DNA from: Pseudomonas typographi
Lineage (GTDB): Bacteria; Pseudomonadota; Gammaproteobacteria; Pseudomonadales; Pseudomonadaceae
Assembly (NCBI RefSeq): GCF_014694385.1
Contig: NZ_JAAOCA010000010.1
Span: forward strand, 99,787 to 163,786
Length of the DNA: 64,000 nucleotides
Reading direction: 5' to 3'
Shown here: positions 8,675 through 17,573 of the stretch, in pieces
Numbering within the stretch: position 1 is the stretch's first letter
Layout of the letters: every line of letters starts with the position of its first letter
Notes under the pieces: model-generated
Told to the model about the DNA's origin: nothing
Databases searched by the model: none
What the model saw: only the letters and a program-made list of their open reading frames with translations
Program-made: the position numbers and the translations under genes

Positions 8675-10647
8675 ATGTACCGCGCGCGGGCCTGACCTGG
8701 CTGCTGATTGGCCAGGCTCTGCTGTTGGTGCCCTTGTGGTGGCAATTGCCGCCGTGGCTGCTGCTTTTTTGGCTGGTGTGCAGCGCTTGGCGCATTCAGG
8801 TGTATCGCATGCGCGCCCGTGTGCCGGGGCGTGGGTTGCGCACGGCCATGGTTGTACTGGCCGCGGTGGCAGTGTTTTTCAGCAGCGGGCGCAGCTTTGG
8901 CCTGGAAACCGCCGCGGCCTTGGTGGTGGCGGCCTTTTTGCTTAAGCTGCTTGAGCTGAACACCCGGCGCGACGCCTGGGTGTTGTTGCTGCTTGGGCTG
9001 TTCTGCCAAGTGGTCGCCTACCTGTTCGATGCCAGCCTGCCCTGGGCGCTCTACAGCGTGTTGCCGTTGGCGGCGTTGCTGGCGGCCATGGTCGGCTTGC
9101 AGGGCGGCCAAGGCGAGCGGCTGGGGCCGCCGTTGCGGCGTGCCGCCGGTTTGCTGCTGCAGGCGGTTCCGTTGGCGTTGTTGTTGTTCGTGTGCTTCCC
9201 GCGCATTGCGCCGTTGTGGTCGTTGCCGCTAAACAGCGGGCAGGCGCGCACAGGGTTGGCCGACGTGGTGGCCCCTGGTGACATTGCGACCCTGGCGCAA
9301 TCGCCAGAGCTTGCATTTCGGGTCAGCTTCGACGGCCCACCGCCTGCCCGGCGCCAATTGTATTGGCGGGCCTTCACCCTGGAGCGTTTCGACGGCCGCC
9401 GCTGGCAACAGGGCGGCTTATCGCGTTTCCAGGCCGTGCAACCTTGGCAGCCGGTGGGCGAGCCCTGGCGTTACCGGGTGATCCAGGAGCCCACCGACAA
9501 GCCCTGGCTGTTCGCTTTGGACGTAGCACGTAGCACCGCCCCGGACGTGCAACAGACCCAGGATTACCGCCTGCAGCGCCGCCGCCCGGTGGACCAGCCG
9601 CTGTACTACAGCGTTGAATCCTGGCCGCAGGTGGTGCGTGACCCACAACTGGCACCGGCGCTGCGCCAGCAGAACTTGCAATTGCCGGCCACGGGTGACC
9701 CGCGCATGCGCGCCTGGGCCAGCGACATGGCCCGCCGTTACCCCGAATCCGAGGCGCTGGTGGCCGCCATGCTGCAGCGCTATCACGAGCAGGACTACCA
9801 CTACAGCCTGCGCCCAGCCACCCTCGGAAGCGACAGCATCGACGGGTTCTTTTTCGACACCCGCCGCGGTTTTTGTGCGCACTTTGCCGGTGCCATGACC
9901 TTTGCCCTGCGCGCGGCCGGTATCCCGGCACGCATGGTGGTGGGCTACCAAGGCGGTGAGCTGAACCCGGCCGGCAACTACTTCACCGTGCGCCAATACG
10001 ACGCCCACGCGTGGGTCGAATACTGGCGCCAAGGGCAGGGCTGGCGCAGTGTCGACCCTACCTTCGCAGTGGCCCCGCAGCGTATCGACCAGGGCTTGGC
10101 CGAGGCGCTGGGCGCCGATGAGCCGTTTTTGCAAGGTTCGCCGTTTTCGATGCTGCGTTACCGCGACCTGGCCTGGCTGAACACCCTGCGCCTGGGCTGG
10201 GAAAACCTTAATTACGGTTGGGAACGGTGGGTGCTGGGTTACCAGCAAGCGCAACAGAGCGAGCTGTTGCTGCGCTGGTTCAAGGGCTGGGCCATTTGGG
10301 TGCTGCCAACGGCCGGCACGTTGACCGTGTTGTTGCTGGGCCTTGCAGTGCTGCGCCCCTGGCGCCGCCAAGTTGATCGGGTGCTGCGCCAGTTCCTGCG
10401 CTTTGAGCGGTTGCTGGGCTGGCATGGCCTTACCCGGGCCCCGGGGGAGGGCCCACACGCCTTCGCCGAGCGCGCGGCGCAGCAGTTGCCGGGCAGCGCC
10501 CAGGCCATCCACACCTTCGCCCAGGCCTATACCCGCCAGCGCTACGCAGGTGAGGCCGCCGCCCCGGCCACCCTGGCCGTACAGTTAAACGACGTGCGGC
10601 GCAGCCTGGCAGGCCGCACCGGCCCGCAGAGGAAACCGCTGCCATGA
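8671..10647 (+). CDS. tgpA: Transglutaminase-like membrane protein TgpA (DUF3488/DUF4129)
   Basis: A 658-residue inner-membrane protein. The first ~190 residues form five or six membrane helices (DUF3488), followed by a periplasmic transglutaminase-core domain. The catalytic triad is complete: Cys in RGFCAHFAGAM, His in YDAHAWVEYW and Asp in RSVDPTFA. One more helix near residue 535 precedes a cytosolic DUF4129 tail. The start is the GTG at 8671, overlapping the DUF58 stop as GTGA with GAGGGG just upstream. In Pseudomonas aeruginosa the homologue TgpA is reported as essential, which suggests a cell-envelope role; activity on a specific envelope substrate is an inference. Confidence 0.93.
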   Translation: MNVPRAGLTWLLIGQALLLVPLWWQLPPWLLLFWLVCSAWRIQVYRMRARVPGRGLRTAMVVLAAVAVFFSSGRSFGLETAAALVVAAFLLKLLELNTRRDAWVLLLLGLFCQVVAYLFDASLPWALYSVLPLAALLAAMVGLQGGQGERLGPPLRRAAGLLLQAVPLALLLFVCFPRIAPLWSLPLNSGQARTGLADVVAPGDIATLAQSPELAFRVSFDGPPPARRQLYWRAFTLERFDGRRWQQGGLSRFQAVQPWQPVGEPWRYRVIQEPTDKPWLFALDVARSTAPDVQQTQDYRLQRRRPVDQPLYYSVESWPQVVRDPQLAPALRQQNLQLPATGDPRMRAWASDMARRYPESEALVAAMLQRYHEQDYHYSLRPATLGSDSIDGFFFDTRRGFCAHFAGAMTFALRAAGIPARMVVGYQGGELNPAGNYFTVRQYDAHAWVEYWRQGQGWRSVDPTFAVAPQRIDQGLAEALGADEPFLQGSPFSMLRYRDLAWLNTLRLGWENLNYGWERWVLGYQQAQQSELLLRWFKGWAIWVLPTAGTLTVLLLGLAVLRPWRRQVDRVLRQFLRFERLLGWHGLTRAPGEGPHAFAERAAQQLPGSAQAIHTFAQAYTRQRYAGEAAAPATLAVQLNDVRRSLAGRTGPQRKPLP

Positions 10648-11408
10648 GCGCCACACTCGACCGCGTGATTGCCCGCCTGTTCACCCTGGAAACCCACCTG
10701 ATGGCCTGCCGCGAGCGCCTGCGGGCACAGACCGACAGCGAAGCCCTGCACGACCTGCGCACCAGCGTGAGGCGCCTGCGCAGCCTGCTGCGGCCGCTGC
10801 GCGAAGTGCCCGGCCTCGACCGCCTGGAGCAGGCGGCCAAGGCCGTAGGCGAGCTGACCACCCCATTACGGGACCAGGAAGTGCTGGCGGCCCACCTGGC
10901 CGCACACGGGCAAGCCCGCTTGGCCAAGCAGCGCTTGCGCCGAGCCAACAGGGCATTTTCAACGGTGGCGGCGAGCACTGAACTGGCGGCCCTGATGCGC
11001 CTGCTCGAGGCTACCGCGCCGTTGCTGCGCACGGCCGAAAGCAACGGCGCGATCACCGGCCTAGGCCTGCGTATCGACAAGCACCTGGCCAAGCAGCGGC
11101 GCAGGCTTGCCCGGGCCCTGGCCGACCCCGCCCATGACCGCCACCGCTTACGCTTGCTGATCAAACGCGCGCGCTACGCGGCCGAGGCCTACCCGCGGCG
11201 GCAGCATTTGCCGGCGGCCTTGGCCAAAGCACTCAAGCGCGCTCAACGTTCCCTGGGCGATTGGCATGACCGCTTGCAATGGTTGGCCCTGGCCGAGCGC
11301 GCCAAAGACTTGGCCCCGATGGTCACAGGGTGGCACGCGGCTCTGGCCGAAGCCTGCGGCGAATCGGACAAGGCGCTGGCAAAACTGGCGTATGCCATGG
11401 AACACTGA
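10644..11408 (+). CDS. CHAD domain protein
   Basis: A 254-residue, strongly basic, all-helical protein of the CHAD family. Conserved His/Arg/Lys helices that bind polyphosphate in this family are present: LHDLRTSVRRLRSLLR near residue 35 and HRLRLLIKRARYAAEAY near residue 165, then LKRAQRSLGDWHDRLQW. It overlaps the tgpA stop by four bases (ATGA), completing the coupled moxR-DUF58-tgpA-CHAD operon. CHAD proteins bind inorganic polyphosphate and often localise to polyphosphate granules; many are linked to a CYTH triphosphatase, but none is visible here. A function within the tgpA operon is unclear. Confidence 0.88.
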   Translation: MSATLDRVIARLFTLETHLMACRERLRAQTDSEALHDLRTSVRRLRSLLRPLREVPGLDRLEQAAKAVGELTTPLRDQEVLAAHLAAHGQARLAKQRLRRANRAFSTVAASTELAALMRLLEATAPLLRTAESNGAITGLGLRIDKHLAKQRRRLARALADPAHDRHRLRLLIKRARYAAEAYPRRQHLPAALAKALKRAQRSLGDWHDRLQWLALAERAKDLAPMVTGWHAALAEACGESDKALAKLAYAMEH

Positions 11409-11438
11409 CCGCCACTCACTTCACAAGGCACGCCGACC

Positions 11439-12230
11439 ATGGATTTTGCTCAATTGCTGGACGCGGTACGTACTCACCCGCAGGCGGTGACCATTCCAGC
11501 CCATTGGGGCCAAGGCCGGGCAGTGTATGGCGGGTTGATGGCGGCGCTGCTGTACCAAGCCATGGCCAGCCATGTCCAGGTGCCGTTGCGCACGCTGGCG
11601 CTCACCTTCGTGGGCCCGGTGGCACCTGAAGTGCCAGTGAGCATAGAGGTCGAAGTGCTGCGCCAAGGTAAATCGGTCACTAGCCTGCTGGCCCGGGCTC
11701 GCCAGGGCGGGGCCACACTGACCGTGGCCCAGGCAAGCTTCGGCGCGCCGCGCCAGTCGATGGTCGCAGTTACCGCCATGCCCGTGGCGGCGATGAAACC
11801 CCTGGCTGAATGCATACCGATCGACTACATCGAAGGCGTAACCCCTGCATACATTCGCCAACTGGCCATGCGCTGGGGCATCGGTGCGCTGCCGTTCAGC
11901 GCCACGCCTTCGCTGGCGATCGGCGGCTGGATGCGGGTTCGCGAACCGCAACCGGCACAGCCATTGGACGAAGCGTATCTGCTGCTGTTAGCTGACGTTT
12001 GGCCGCCCGCGGTGTTGCCGCACCTGGCGGCACCGGCGGCCGGTAGCACCCTCAGTTGGACCATCGAGTTGGTACAACCGATGCCCGCCTTGACCACAGC
12101 CCAGTGGCTACGCTATCGGGCGCAAATCGAGCACGCACGCGATGGCTACGGCCATACCGCGGCGGCGATCTGGAGCGAGGCAGGTGAGTTGGTGGCGATC
12201 AGCCGGCAAACCGTTACGGTATTCGGCTAA
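11439..12230 (+). CDS. Acyl-CoA thioesterase-like protein (TesB-type double hot dog)
   Basis: A 263-residue protein with the pattern of tandem hot dog thioesterases. The N-terminal half has AVYGGLMAALLYQAM followed by PLRTLALTFVGPVAP, which correspond to the central helix and first strands, and the C-terminal half carries the second hot dog with LDEAYLLLLADVWPPAVLP and SWTIELVQPMP. It likely hydrolyses acyl-CoA thioesters in the cytosol. The ATG at 11439 follows the CHAD stop by 30 bases and might still be on the same transcript. Chain-length preference cannot be read from the sequence. Confidence 0.85.
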   Translation: MDFAQLLDAVRTHPQAVTIPAHWGQGRAVYGGLMAALLYQAMASHVQVPLRTLALTFVGPVAPEVPVSIEVEVLRQGKSVTSLLARARQGGATLTVAQASFGAPRQSMVAVTAMPVAAMKPLAECIPIDYIEGVTPAYIRQLAMRWGIGALPFSATPSLAIGGWMRVREPQPAQPLDEAYLLLLADVWPPAVLPHLAAPAAGSTLSWTIELVQPMPALTTAQWLRYRAQIEHARDGYGHTAAAIWSEAGELVAISRQTVTVFG

Positions 12231-12277
12231 CGGTTGCCTAGTACACTGCGCGGCAGTGGCATGCCCGGCGCCGCCGG

Positions 12278-12481
12278 TCACTGCCAAGGCGCTTTGCGCT
12301 GGCATAGCAGGCCGGCCGCGCTGCAAAACGCCCCGATCAGCATCTGCACCGGGCTCGCGCAAGCCACCCCGCCGGCAATCAGTACCAGCCCTACCGCGAG
12401 CATCGGAATCATCAGTGGCGAGGTGGCGCCCTGCTCCCGGGCAGGGTTTACGTGGGTGAGGGCGGCAAGGCGGCGGATCAT
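12278..12481 (-). CDS. Small membrane protein, hypothetical
   Basis: A 67-residue frame with one or two hydrophobic stretches (PLMIPMLAVGLVLIAGGVA and QMLIGAFCSAAGLLC), preceded by a short polar N-terminus. It begins with ATG at 12481 and GAGCCGCC-type purines upstream, and fills the gap between the thioesterase and the chemotaxis receptor, where no other frame is convincing. It resembles the short membrane proteins found in many Pseudomonas genomes, but I recognise no family. It could be a non-expressed frame; confidence is limited. Confidence 0.5.
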   Translation of the reverse strand: MIRRLAALTHVNPAREQGATSPLMIPMLAVGLVLIAGGVACASPVQMLIGAFCSAAGLLCQRKAPWQ

Positions 12482-12563
12482 GGCGGCGGCTCCTGGTAAA
12501 CGGTTCTGATTCTCATCCTAACCGCCGCCCCGGTTGCAGACGAATCGAACCTGCCTATGGGCC

Positions 12564-13796
12564 TTATAGTCGCAATTGGCCGATGGCTTTGCTCAGGCCG
12601 GCGGCGAGCACGGCCAGTTCATCGCTGGTGGCTGCCGAGCCCTGGGTTTGGTGCACGGTACGTTCGGTGACTTGGCGAATGCTCTGCACCGACCGGCTCA
12701 TGTCTTCGGCCACCTGTGTTTGCTGCTCGGCCGCAACGGCAATTTGCGTGTTGCTCTCGCGCATTTGCCGCACCGCACCGGCGATCTGCGCCAGCGCACT
12801 GCCCGCTGCGCTGGCCTGTTCCACGCAGGCGTCGGCCTTGAACGAACTGTCACGCATAAAGTCCACCGCGTCCCGGGTGCCGGCCTGCAGCGCATGGACC
12901 ATCGTGGTGATTTCATCGGTCGAGGCTTGTACACGCTTGGCCAGGTTACGTACCTCGTCGGCGACCACCGCGAAACCACGGCCCATGTCGCCGGCGCGGG
13001 CCGCTTCAATGGCCGCATTGAGGGCCAGCAGGTTGGTCTGTTCGGCGATGCTGTGAATCACCTTGACCACACCGGTGATTTTTTCGCTGTCTTGCGCCAG
13101 GCGCTGAATCATCTCGGCGGTTTGCTGCACGCCCCCGGAGAGCCCGGCGATGTAATGGCTCACCCGTTCCACCACCTGCTGGCCGCTGCCGGTGAGTTGG
13201 TCGGCCTGTTCGGATAACTCACGGGTAGCCTTGGCATGCTCGGCAATGTGTTGCACGGTGGCGGCCATCTCGGTAATGGCGGTGGCGGCTTGGTCGGTTT
13301 CGCTTTGCTGCCCCAGCATGCCTTGGCGCACCTGGGCCATGCTGGCAGCCAGCTTCGCTGCGCCGTTGTCGAGCTGCCCAGCGGTTTCGGCCACGGTGCC
13401 TACCACGCGCCGGTAACCCGCCTGCAGTGCGTTGAAGGCGCTGGCCATCTGGCCCACTTCATCGCTGCCGGCCACGTTCACTCGCGCATTAAGGTCGCCG
13501 CTGCGTTCGACGTGCACCATCACGTCGCGCAGGGCGTTGAGTTGGGCCAGCAAAAAACGAATCAACCACTGCGAGGCCGCCAGCAGCACCAGCATCAGCA
13601 CCAGCACGGCCGCCGCGTAGTGTGGAAGGCGGTCGACAAACACCTCGGCATAGCTCGGCGCAGGTTGCGCAACCCGCGCCAGGGCTTGTTGTTCCAAGTG
13701 CACCGCGTACAACACCAACAAGCAGGTGGTGAAGAATGCCACGGCGTTCACAGCCCAGAATTTGTACTTGAGCGAAAGGTTACTAAGCCAATGCAT
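12564..13796 (-). CDS. Methyl-accepting chemotaxis protein, short sensor
   Basis: A 410-residue transducer. Helix 1 lies at about residues 13-30 and helix 2 at about 56-77, so the periplasmic loop is only ~25 residues and cannot hold a full ligand-binding domain. A HAMP segment ([27 protein letters not shown]) follows, then methylation helices and the highly conserved hairpin tip [37 protein letters not shown]. It should signal through CheA/CheW in a membrane array. With so small a sensor part the stimulus may be internal or membrane-based (for example redox or energy state), or ligand binding may occur through a partner protein. It stands alone, away from che genes. Confidence 0.95.
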   Translation of the reverse strand: MHWLSNLSLKYKFWAVNAVAFFTTCLLVLYAVHLEQQALARVAQPAPSYAEVFVDRLPHYAAAVLVLMLVLLAASQWLIRFLLAQLNALRDVMVHVERSGDLNARVNVAGSDEVGQMASAFNALQAGYRRVVGTVAETAGQLDNGAAKLAASMAQVRQGMLGQQSETDQAATAITEMAATVQHIAEHAKATRELSEQADQLTGSGQQVVERVSHYIAGLSGGVQQTAEMIQRLAQDSEKITGVVKVIHSIAEQTNLLALNAAIEAARAGDMGRGFAVVADEVRNLAKRVQASTDEITTMVHALQAGTRDAVDFMRDSSFKADACVEQASAAGSALAQIAGAVRQMRESNTQIAVAAEQQTQVAEDMSRSVQSIRQVTERTVHQTQGSAATSDELAVLAAGLSKAIGQLRL

Positions 13797-13872
13797 AGGG
13801 CGATCTCGACAGTCTGTAGTGGCGCAGGGCCATTATTTTCCACTTCCAAGATGATGCCTTTGGTGATTCAGA

Positions 13873-14679
13873 TCAATCCACGCCGGGCAAATTGAAGAAT
13901 AACTTCGCGCACGCGGTGGTATGGGCCGCCAAGTCGTGCTCGGTTTCGCCACGGTGGCGCGCGACCTCGCGCAGCACTTCGGGCAAGAAGGCCGGCTCGT
14001 TGCAGCCATTCTTGGGCTTGGGCCGCAAGGTGCGTGGCAGCAGGTAGGGGGCGTCGGTTTCGAGCATCAGCCGGCCGCGGGGAATGTTGCGCACCAGCCC
14101 ATGCAGATGACCACCCCGGCGCTCGTCGCAGATCCAGCCCGTGATACCGATATGAAGGTCCAAGTCGAGGTAGCCGAACAGCGCTTGCCGCTCGCCGGTG
14201 AAGCAATGCACCACCACCGCCGGCAATTGGTCGCGAAAGCTTTTAATAATGGCTTGCAGGCGCCCAAAGGCGTCGCGCTCATGCACGAAAACCGGCCGTT
14301 GAAACTGCGCCGCCAAGGCCAGTTGCGCTTCGAAGGCCGCCTCCTGGGCGGGGCGCGGAGAAAAATCGCGGTTGAAGTCCAAGCCGCATTCGCCCACCGC
14401 CACCACCGGCCGCTGGTCGAGCAAGGCTGCCAGTTGTCGGGCGCTGTCTGCGCCCCAGTTGCTGGCTTCATGTGGGTGAACCCCAGCCGTACTGAACAGC
14501 CGTTGGCCTTCCGGGGCATGCTGTAAAGCGAGCGCCAGAGCCTGCTCGCTGCTGGCAAGGCTGGTGCCGGTGAGCACCATTTGCACCACGCCGGCTTGGT
14601 GCGCGCGCGCCAACACGGCCTCATGTTGGCCATCGAAGCGGGGGTTGCTAAGGTTGACGCCAATGTCGATCAATTGCAT
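13873..14679 (-). CDS. tatD: TatD family 3'-5' DNase
   Basis: A 268-residue metal-dependent hydrolase of the TatD family. It opens with [15 protein letters not shown], the specific TatD form of the first metal motif, then [43 protein letters not shown] and [10 protein letters not shown], which together give the two-metal active site of the amidohydrolase superfamily. The enzyme degrades single-stranded DNA and is linked to DNA repair and peroxide resistance in E. coli. Despite the name, no tatABC genes are nearby. It is divergent from the MltF-like transglycosylase gene with 187 bases between. Confidence 0.95.
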   Translation of the reverse strand: MQLIDIGVNLSNPRFDGQHEAVLARAHQAGVVQMVLTGTSLASSEQALALALQHAPEGQRLFSTAGVHPHEASNWGADSARQLAALLDQRPVVAVGECGLDFNRDFSPRPAQEAAFEAQLALAAQFQRPVFVHERDAFGRLQAIIKSFRDQLPAVVVHCFTGERQALFGYLDLDLHIGITGWICDERRGGHLHGLVRNIPRGRLMLETDAPYLLPRTLRPKPKNGCNEPAFLPEVLREVARHRGETEHDLAAHTTACAKLFFNLPGVD

Positions 14680-14866
14680 GGTGCGTGCTCACTACATTTT
14701 GCACGCAGCATAGCAGAGCTGGGTATTGGTAATAAAAACAAGCACTTCAAGGGCTTGCCGGCGCCCGGTGTGGGCGGCTGGCGATGGCCGAGGGTTGGGC
14801 ACGCGGGTTCTGGCGCGTTGTTTGCTAACCCAAGTACCTCGGGCCGGCCACTGATTCGGAGCACGA

Positions 14867-16288
14867 ATGAAGCGACCCCTCTTACTCATTGTGTTATGCA
14901 TGGCGGCCTGGTTACCGGCAGGGGCACAGGCGAGAACCGGCGGGCCGCAGCAGGTGGCGCACTCGGCAAAGGGCCGCGACCTGCCCGAGATCCGCGCCAG
15001 CCATGTGTTGCGGGTGCTGGTCAACCAAAGCCGCAACAGCTCCGGCACGGTCAGTGGCCGGTCGATTGGTGAGGAAGAGGTACGCCTAAAAGCCTTCGAA
15101 CGCTACCTGGCAAGCCCTGCCGGCGGCGGGCAGGCCATCAGGTTCAAGGTGATCCCCAAGGCCAAGGAGCAATTGCTCGGTGCACTGTTGCGGGGTGAAG
15201 GCGATCTCGTCGCGCCCGGTGAGGCCATGGAAGAGCCGACGCCCCTGGCTGCGGTGGCTGGCAGCGCGCCCACTGTGGGGCGGGCGCCATTGGTGCTGGT
15301 GAGGGCACGCGGCGCGCGGCAGTTCAGCCGCCCTGAACAGTTGGCCGGGCAACTGCTGGTGTTGCCGGCCGGCAGCGCCGCTGGGCAAGCCGTGGCGGCG
15401 CTGAACGAACGGCTGGAACGGCGCCACTTGGCGCCGGTGCGCATCGAATGGGTAGACCCGAGCCTAGCCGTGGAAGATGTGTTGGAAATGGTCGAAGCCA
15501 AGGTGTACCCGATGACCCTGGTCGAGCAGCCGATTGCTGAGCGCTGGGCAAAAGTGATGCCCCAGTTGCAGGTCGACCGCCAACTGGCATTCGCCCCTGC
15601 CGCCGGCATGCGTTGGTACACCCGCAGCGAAGCGACGCAGTTGCAGGCCAGTGTCGATGGCTTTTTGCGCGATTATCGGCCGCCGGCCGACCAGGATAAA
15701 ACCTTCGCCGCGGCCTATGCACAGCTCTACAAGATCCAGAACCCGATGGCGCGCCGCGAGCGCGAGCGCCTCGAAGGCCTGCGCCCGGTGCTGCAACGCA
15801 ATGCTCAACAGCAGGGCCTGGACTGGCTCGACCTCGCCGCCCTCGCTTACAAGGAGTCTGCATTGGACCCGGACGCCCGCGGCGCCAGCGGCGCCACCGG
15901 GCTGCTGCAGATCACCCCGTCGGCGGCGGCACGGGTCGGGGTAGGGGGTATCCACGACGTAGACAACAACGTCAAGGCCGGGGCCCGCTACTTGGCAATG
16001 ATCAAGCGCAAATTCTTTGCCAGCCGGCACCTGGCCGAACGCGAACGCATGGCGTTTACCTTGGCGGCGTACAACCTCGGCCCGGAACGTGTGCAGGCGC
16101 TACGCGCCGAGGCCCGGCGCCGTGGGCTGAACCCCAACCAATGGTTCTTTCAAGTCGAACGGGTGGCCCAAGAGCAAGTGGGCATGGCCCCGGTCAGTTA
16201 CGTGAACGCGGTGAACAAGTATTTTCTGGCTTATGACCGCGAACGCGAGCGCCTGGAACCGCAGGGCGGGCGGGTGGCCTACCGCTGA
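14867..16288 (+). CDS. Lytic transglycosylase with SBP-like domain (MltF-like)
   Basis: A 473-residue periplasmic protein with a signal peptide (residues ~1-23, ending GAQA), an N-terminal solute-binding-protein-like domain (residues ~50-265) and a C-terminal SLT domain. The SLT active-site Glu is in LAYKESALDPDARG, followed by SGATGLLQITPSAA, AGARYLAMI and FTLAAYNLGPERV. This architecture is that of MltF, in which the binding-protein domain regulates the transglycosylase. The lipobox of classical mltD/mltE types is absent, so it is probably soluble in the periplasm. The ATG at 14867 is the first in frame and gives a sound signal peptide. It is not the mltF found near purL; it is one of the extra copies that pseudomonads carry. 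Confidence 0.9.
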   Translation: MKRPLLLIVLCMAAWLPAGAQARTGGPQQVAHSAKGRDLPEIRASHVLRVLVNQSRNSSGTVSGRSIGEEEVRLKAFERYLASPAGGGQAIRFKVIPKAKEQLLGALLRGEGDLVAPGEAMEEPTPLAAVAGSAPTVGRAPLVLVRARGARQFSRPEQLAGQLLVLPAGSAAGQAVAALNERLERRHLAPVRIEWVDPSLAVEDVLEMVEAKVYPMTLVEQPIAERWAKVMPQLQVDRQLAFAPAAGMRWYTRSEATQLQASVDGFLRDYRPPADQDKTFAAAYAQLYKIQNPMARRERERLEGLRPVLQRNAQQQGLDWLDLAALAYKESALDPDARGASGATGLLQITPSAAARVGVGGIHDVDNNVKAGARYLAMIKRKFFASRHLAERERMAFTLAAYNLGPERVQALRAEARRRGLNPNQWFFQVERVAQEQVGMAPVSYVNAVNKYFLAYDRERERLEPQGGRVAYR

Positions 16289-16294
16289 TGCCGC

Positions 16295-16324
16295 TTGACA
16301 AGCAGGGCAGGGCTTTTCTAGGAT
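16295..16324 (+). promoter_or_regulatory. Candidate sigma-70 promoter
   Basis: TTGACA at 16295-16300 and TAGGAT at 16319-16324 with an 18-base spacer. This is the best consensus promoter in this stretch and lies just after the transglycosylase stop, reading toward the small gene at 16458. A stem-loop of 7 base pairs (GCAAGCC/GGCTTGC, 16368-16385) lies in the resulting leader. Assigned by eye only. Confidence 0.45.
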
Positions 16325-16457
16325 TCCCGCCCATAGCGCCGATTTAGACAGCTACTTGCGGGGCGCGGCAAGCCGGGCGGCTTGCGAAATACCGCTAAAG
16401 CGCTGGCTCGGTGATGCCTCCACCCCGCCCGGCAGCGTTCGCGAGGCGGAGAGTTCC

Positions 16458-16766
16458 ATGAGTTGCCCACGCCCCATCGTCTGCTTGGCGCCGCTGTCAA
16501 CAGCCCGCTTGCACAGCCGTACCCCTAGCATTCTCTTGTGCGGCCAGCACCAGCCCACACTGTTGCGCTGCCTCGACGGCTGGCCGCGGCGTAATGGCAA
16601 GGCCGCAGCCTTGGCCATTCAGTTCGTTGAGGCAGGGCAAGACCTGGCCGGCTTCGCCGACGATCGTTTTGACTTGGCGGTGGTGCAATCGCCCAAGGTC
16701 GGCGATGCCGCCACGGTCATCGGCCACCTGACTCGCATCGCCCGGCAAGGGCTGTTGCGGCTGTAG
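16458..16766 (+). CDS. Hypothetical protein, 102 residues, possibly truncated
   Basis: A short frame starting at ATG 16458 with GGAGAG upstream. It reads into a Rossmann-like pattern, with ILLCGQHQPTLLRCL near the start and FDLAVVQSPKVGDAATVIGHLTRIARQGLLRL at the end. The last part resembles the central strand of DUF6231-type or methyltransferase-like proteins of Pseudomonas, which continue ~60-80 residues longer, so this could be a 3'-truncated copy. The stop is followed directly by the dispersed repeat at 16774. An in-frame start at 16356 would lie inside the candidate leader and is less likely. Function unknown. Confidence 0.45.
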   Translation: MSCPRPIVCLAPLSTARLHSRTPSILLCGQHQPTLLRCLDGWPRRNGKAAALAIQFVEAGQDLAGFADDRFDLAVVQSPKVGDAATVIGHLTRIARQGLLRL

Positions 16767-16773
16767 CGTAGGC

Positions 16774-16792
16774 GCTAGCGTGGTGTTTCAGA
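16774..16792 (+). repeat. Short dispersed repeat, copy 2 (GCTAGC/GTGTTTCAGA)
   Basis: Second copy of the motif at 5129-5148, one base shorter. It follows the stop of the 16458 gene by 7 bases. A weaker echo, GTGTTTCAGAGGTTG, is at 42661-42675. Meaning unknown; a chance match cannot be ruled out. Confidence 0.35.
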
Positions 16793-16949
16793 AGTTGGCT
16801 GCACAATGTTGACGGTGCCTTTTGCTGCCGGCCCGCATTGCCGCTCCTGGCCATAGCCCTGCTATGCCGCTTCACGGCGCCTTTCTCGACAGCAAAACCC
16901 AAGCATCAGTTCGTGTGCGAACTTCGGAAACACCACAGTAGGAGGCCCT

Positions 16950-17541
16950 ATGCGAACGTTTCGCTCACTCGCCCTGGTACCTATGGTTTTGTTGGCCGCC
17001 CAGGCCCAAGCGGACGAGCCCGGCGAACTGGCGCAAGCGCTCAATACCTACCGCGGGCAGTACCAGCGCTGCGGCGACCAAGCGTCGCAACCGCTTCCAC
17101 CCCTGGCCAGCGACCCGCGCCTGGTACTGCCGGCGGACGGCGCGGCTGACCTGCAGGGCGCGTTGACGAAGGCCGGTTACCCGATGGCCAACGTGCGCGC
17201 GATCAGCCTTTCCGGCCCGCGCGACGTGCAGGCTGCCCTGGCTGCGGTGCGTGACAGCTTCTGCAAGGTGGTGCTCGACCCACAGTTCGTAGACATCGGC
17301 ATCAGCCAGGCCGGGCGTGATTGGCGCATCGTGCTCGCGCGGCCATTGCTCTCTGCCCGGCTGGGCGACCCGCAAGCAGAAGGCCAAGCACTGCTGGCCG
17401 CCCTTAACAGCGCCCGCGGCCAGCCCCGAGCATTGCGCCAACCTGATGAACCCGACCTACCGTGACATGGGCGCCGGCTATGCCACTGACCCGAAGAGCA
17501 ATGCTGGCATCTATTGGACAGCGATGTTTGGAGGGGGCTAG
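16950..17541 (+). pseudogene. CAP-domain (SCP/PR1-like) secreted protein with internal deletion and frameshift
   Basis: The N-terminal 160 residues, read from ATG 16950, have a signal peptide (ends AQA) and the extended N-terminal domain of a Pseudomonas CAP-domain protein: YRGQYQRCG, SLSGPRDVQAAL and SFCKVVLDPQFVDIGIS are recognisable. The domain ends at LNSARGQPR around 17429. The next recognisable peptide, HCANLMNPTYRDMGAGYA then GIYWTAMFG, is the very C-terminus of the CAP domain, but read in the +1 frame to 17541. Between these should be about 80-90 residues with the CAP core and cavity residues. They are missing, so an internal deletion of about 250 bases joined the ends out of frame. 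The original frame then runs to a stop at 17465. The protein would lack its CAP domain. Confidence 0.75.
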
Positions 17542-17573
17542 GGGCACACGCTACCGGTAGTGCGCCCCCAGCA

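Noticed and set aside
9418..10512. 364-codon minus-strand frame opposite tgpA
   Set aside because: Antisense shadow; tgpA has a complete catalytic triad on the plus strand.
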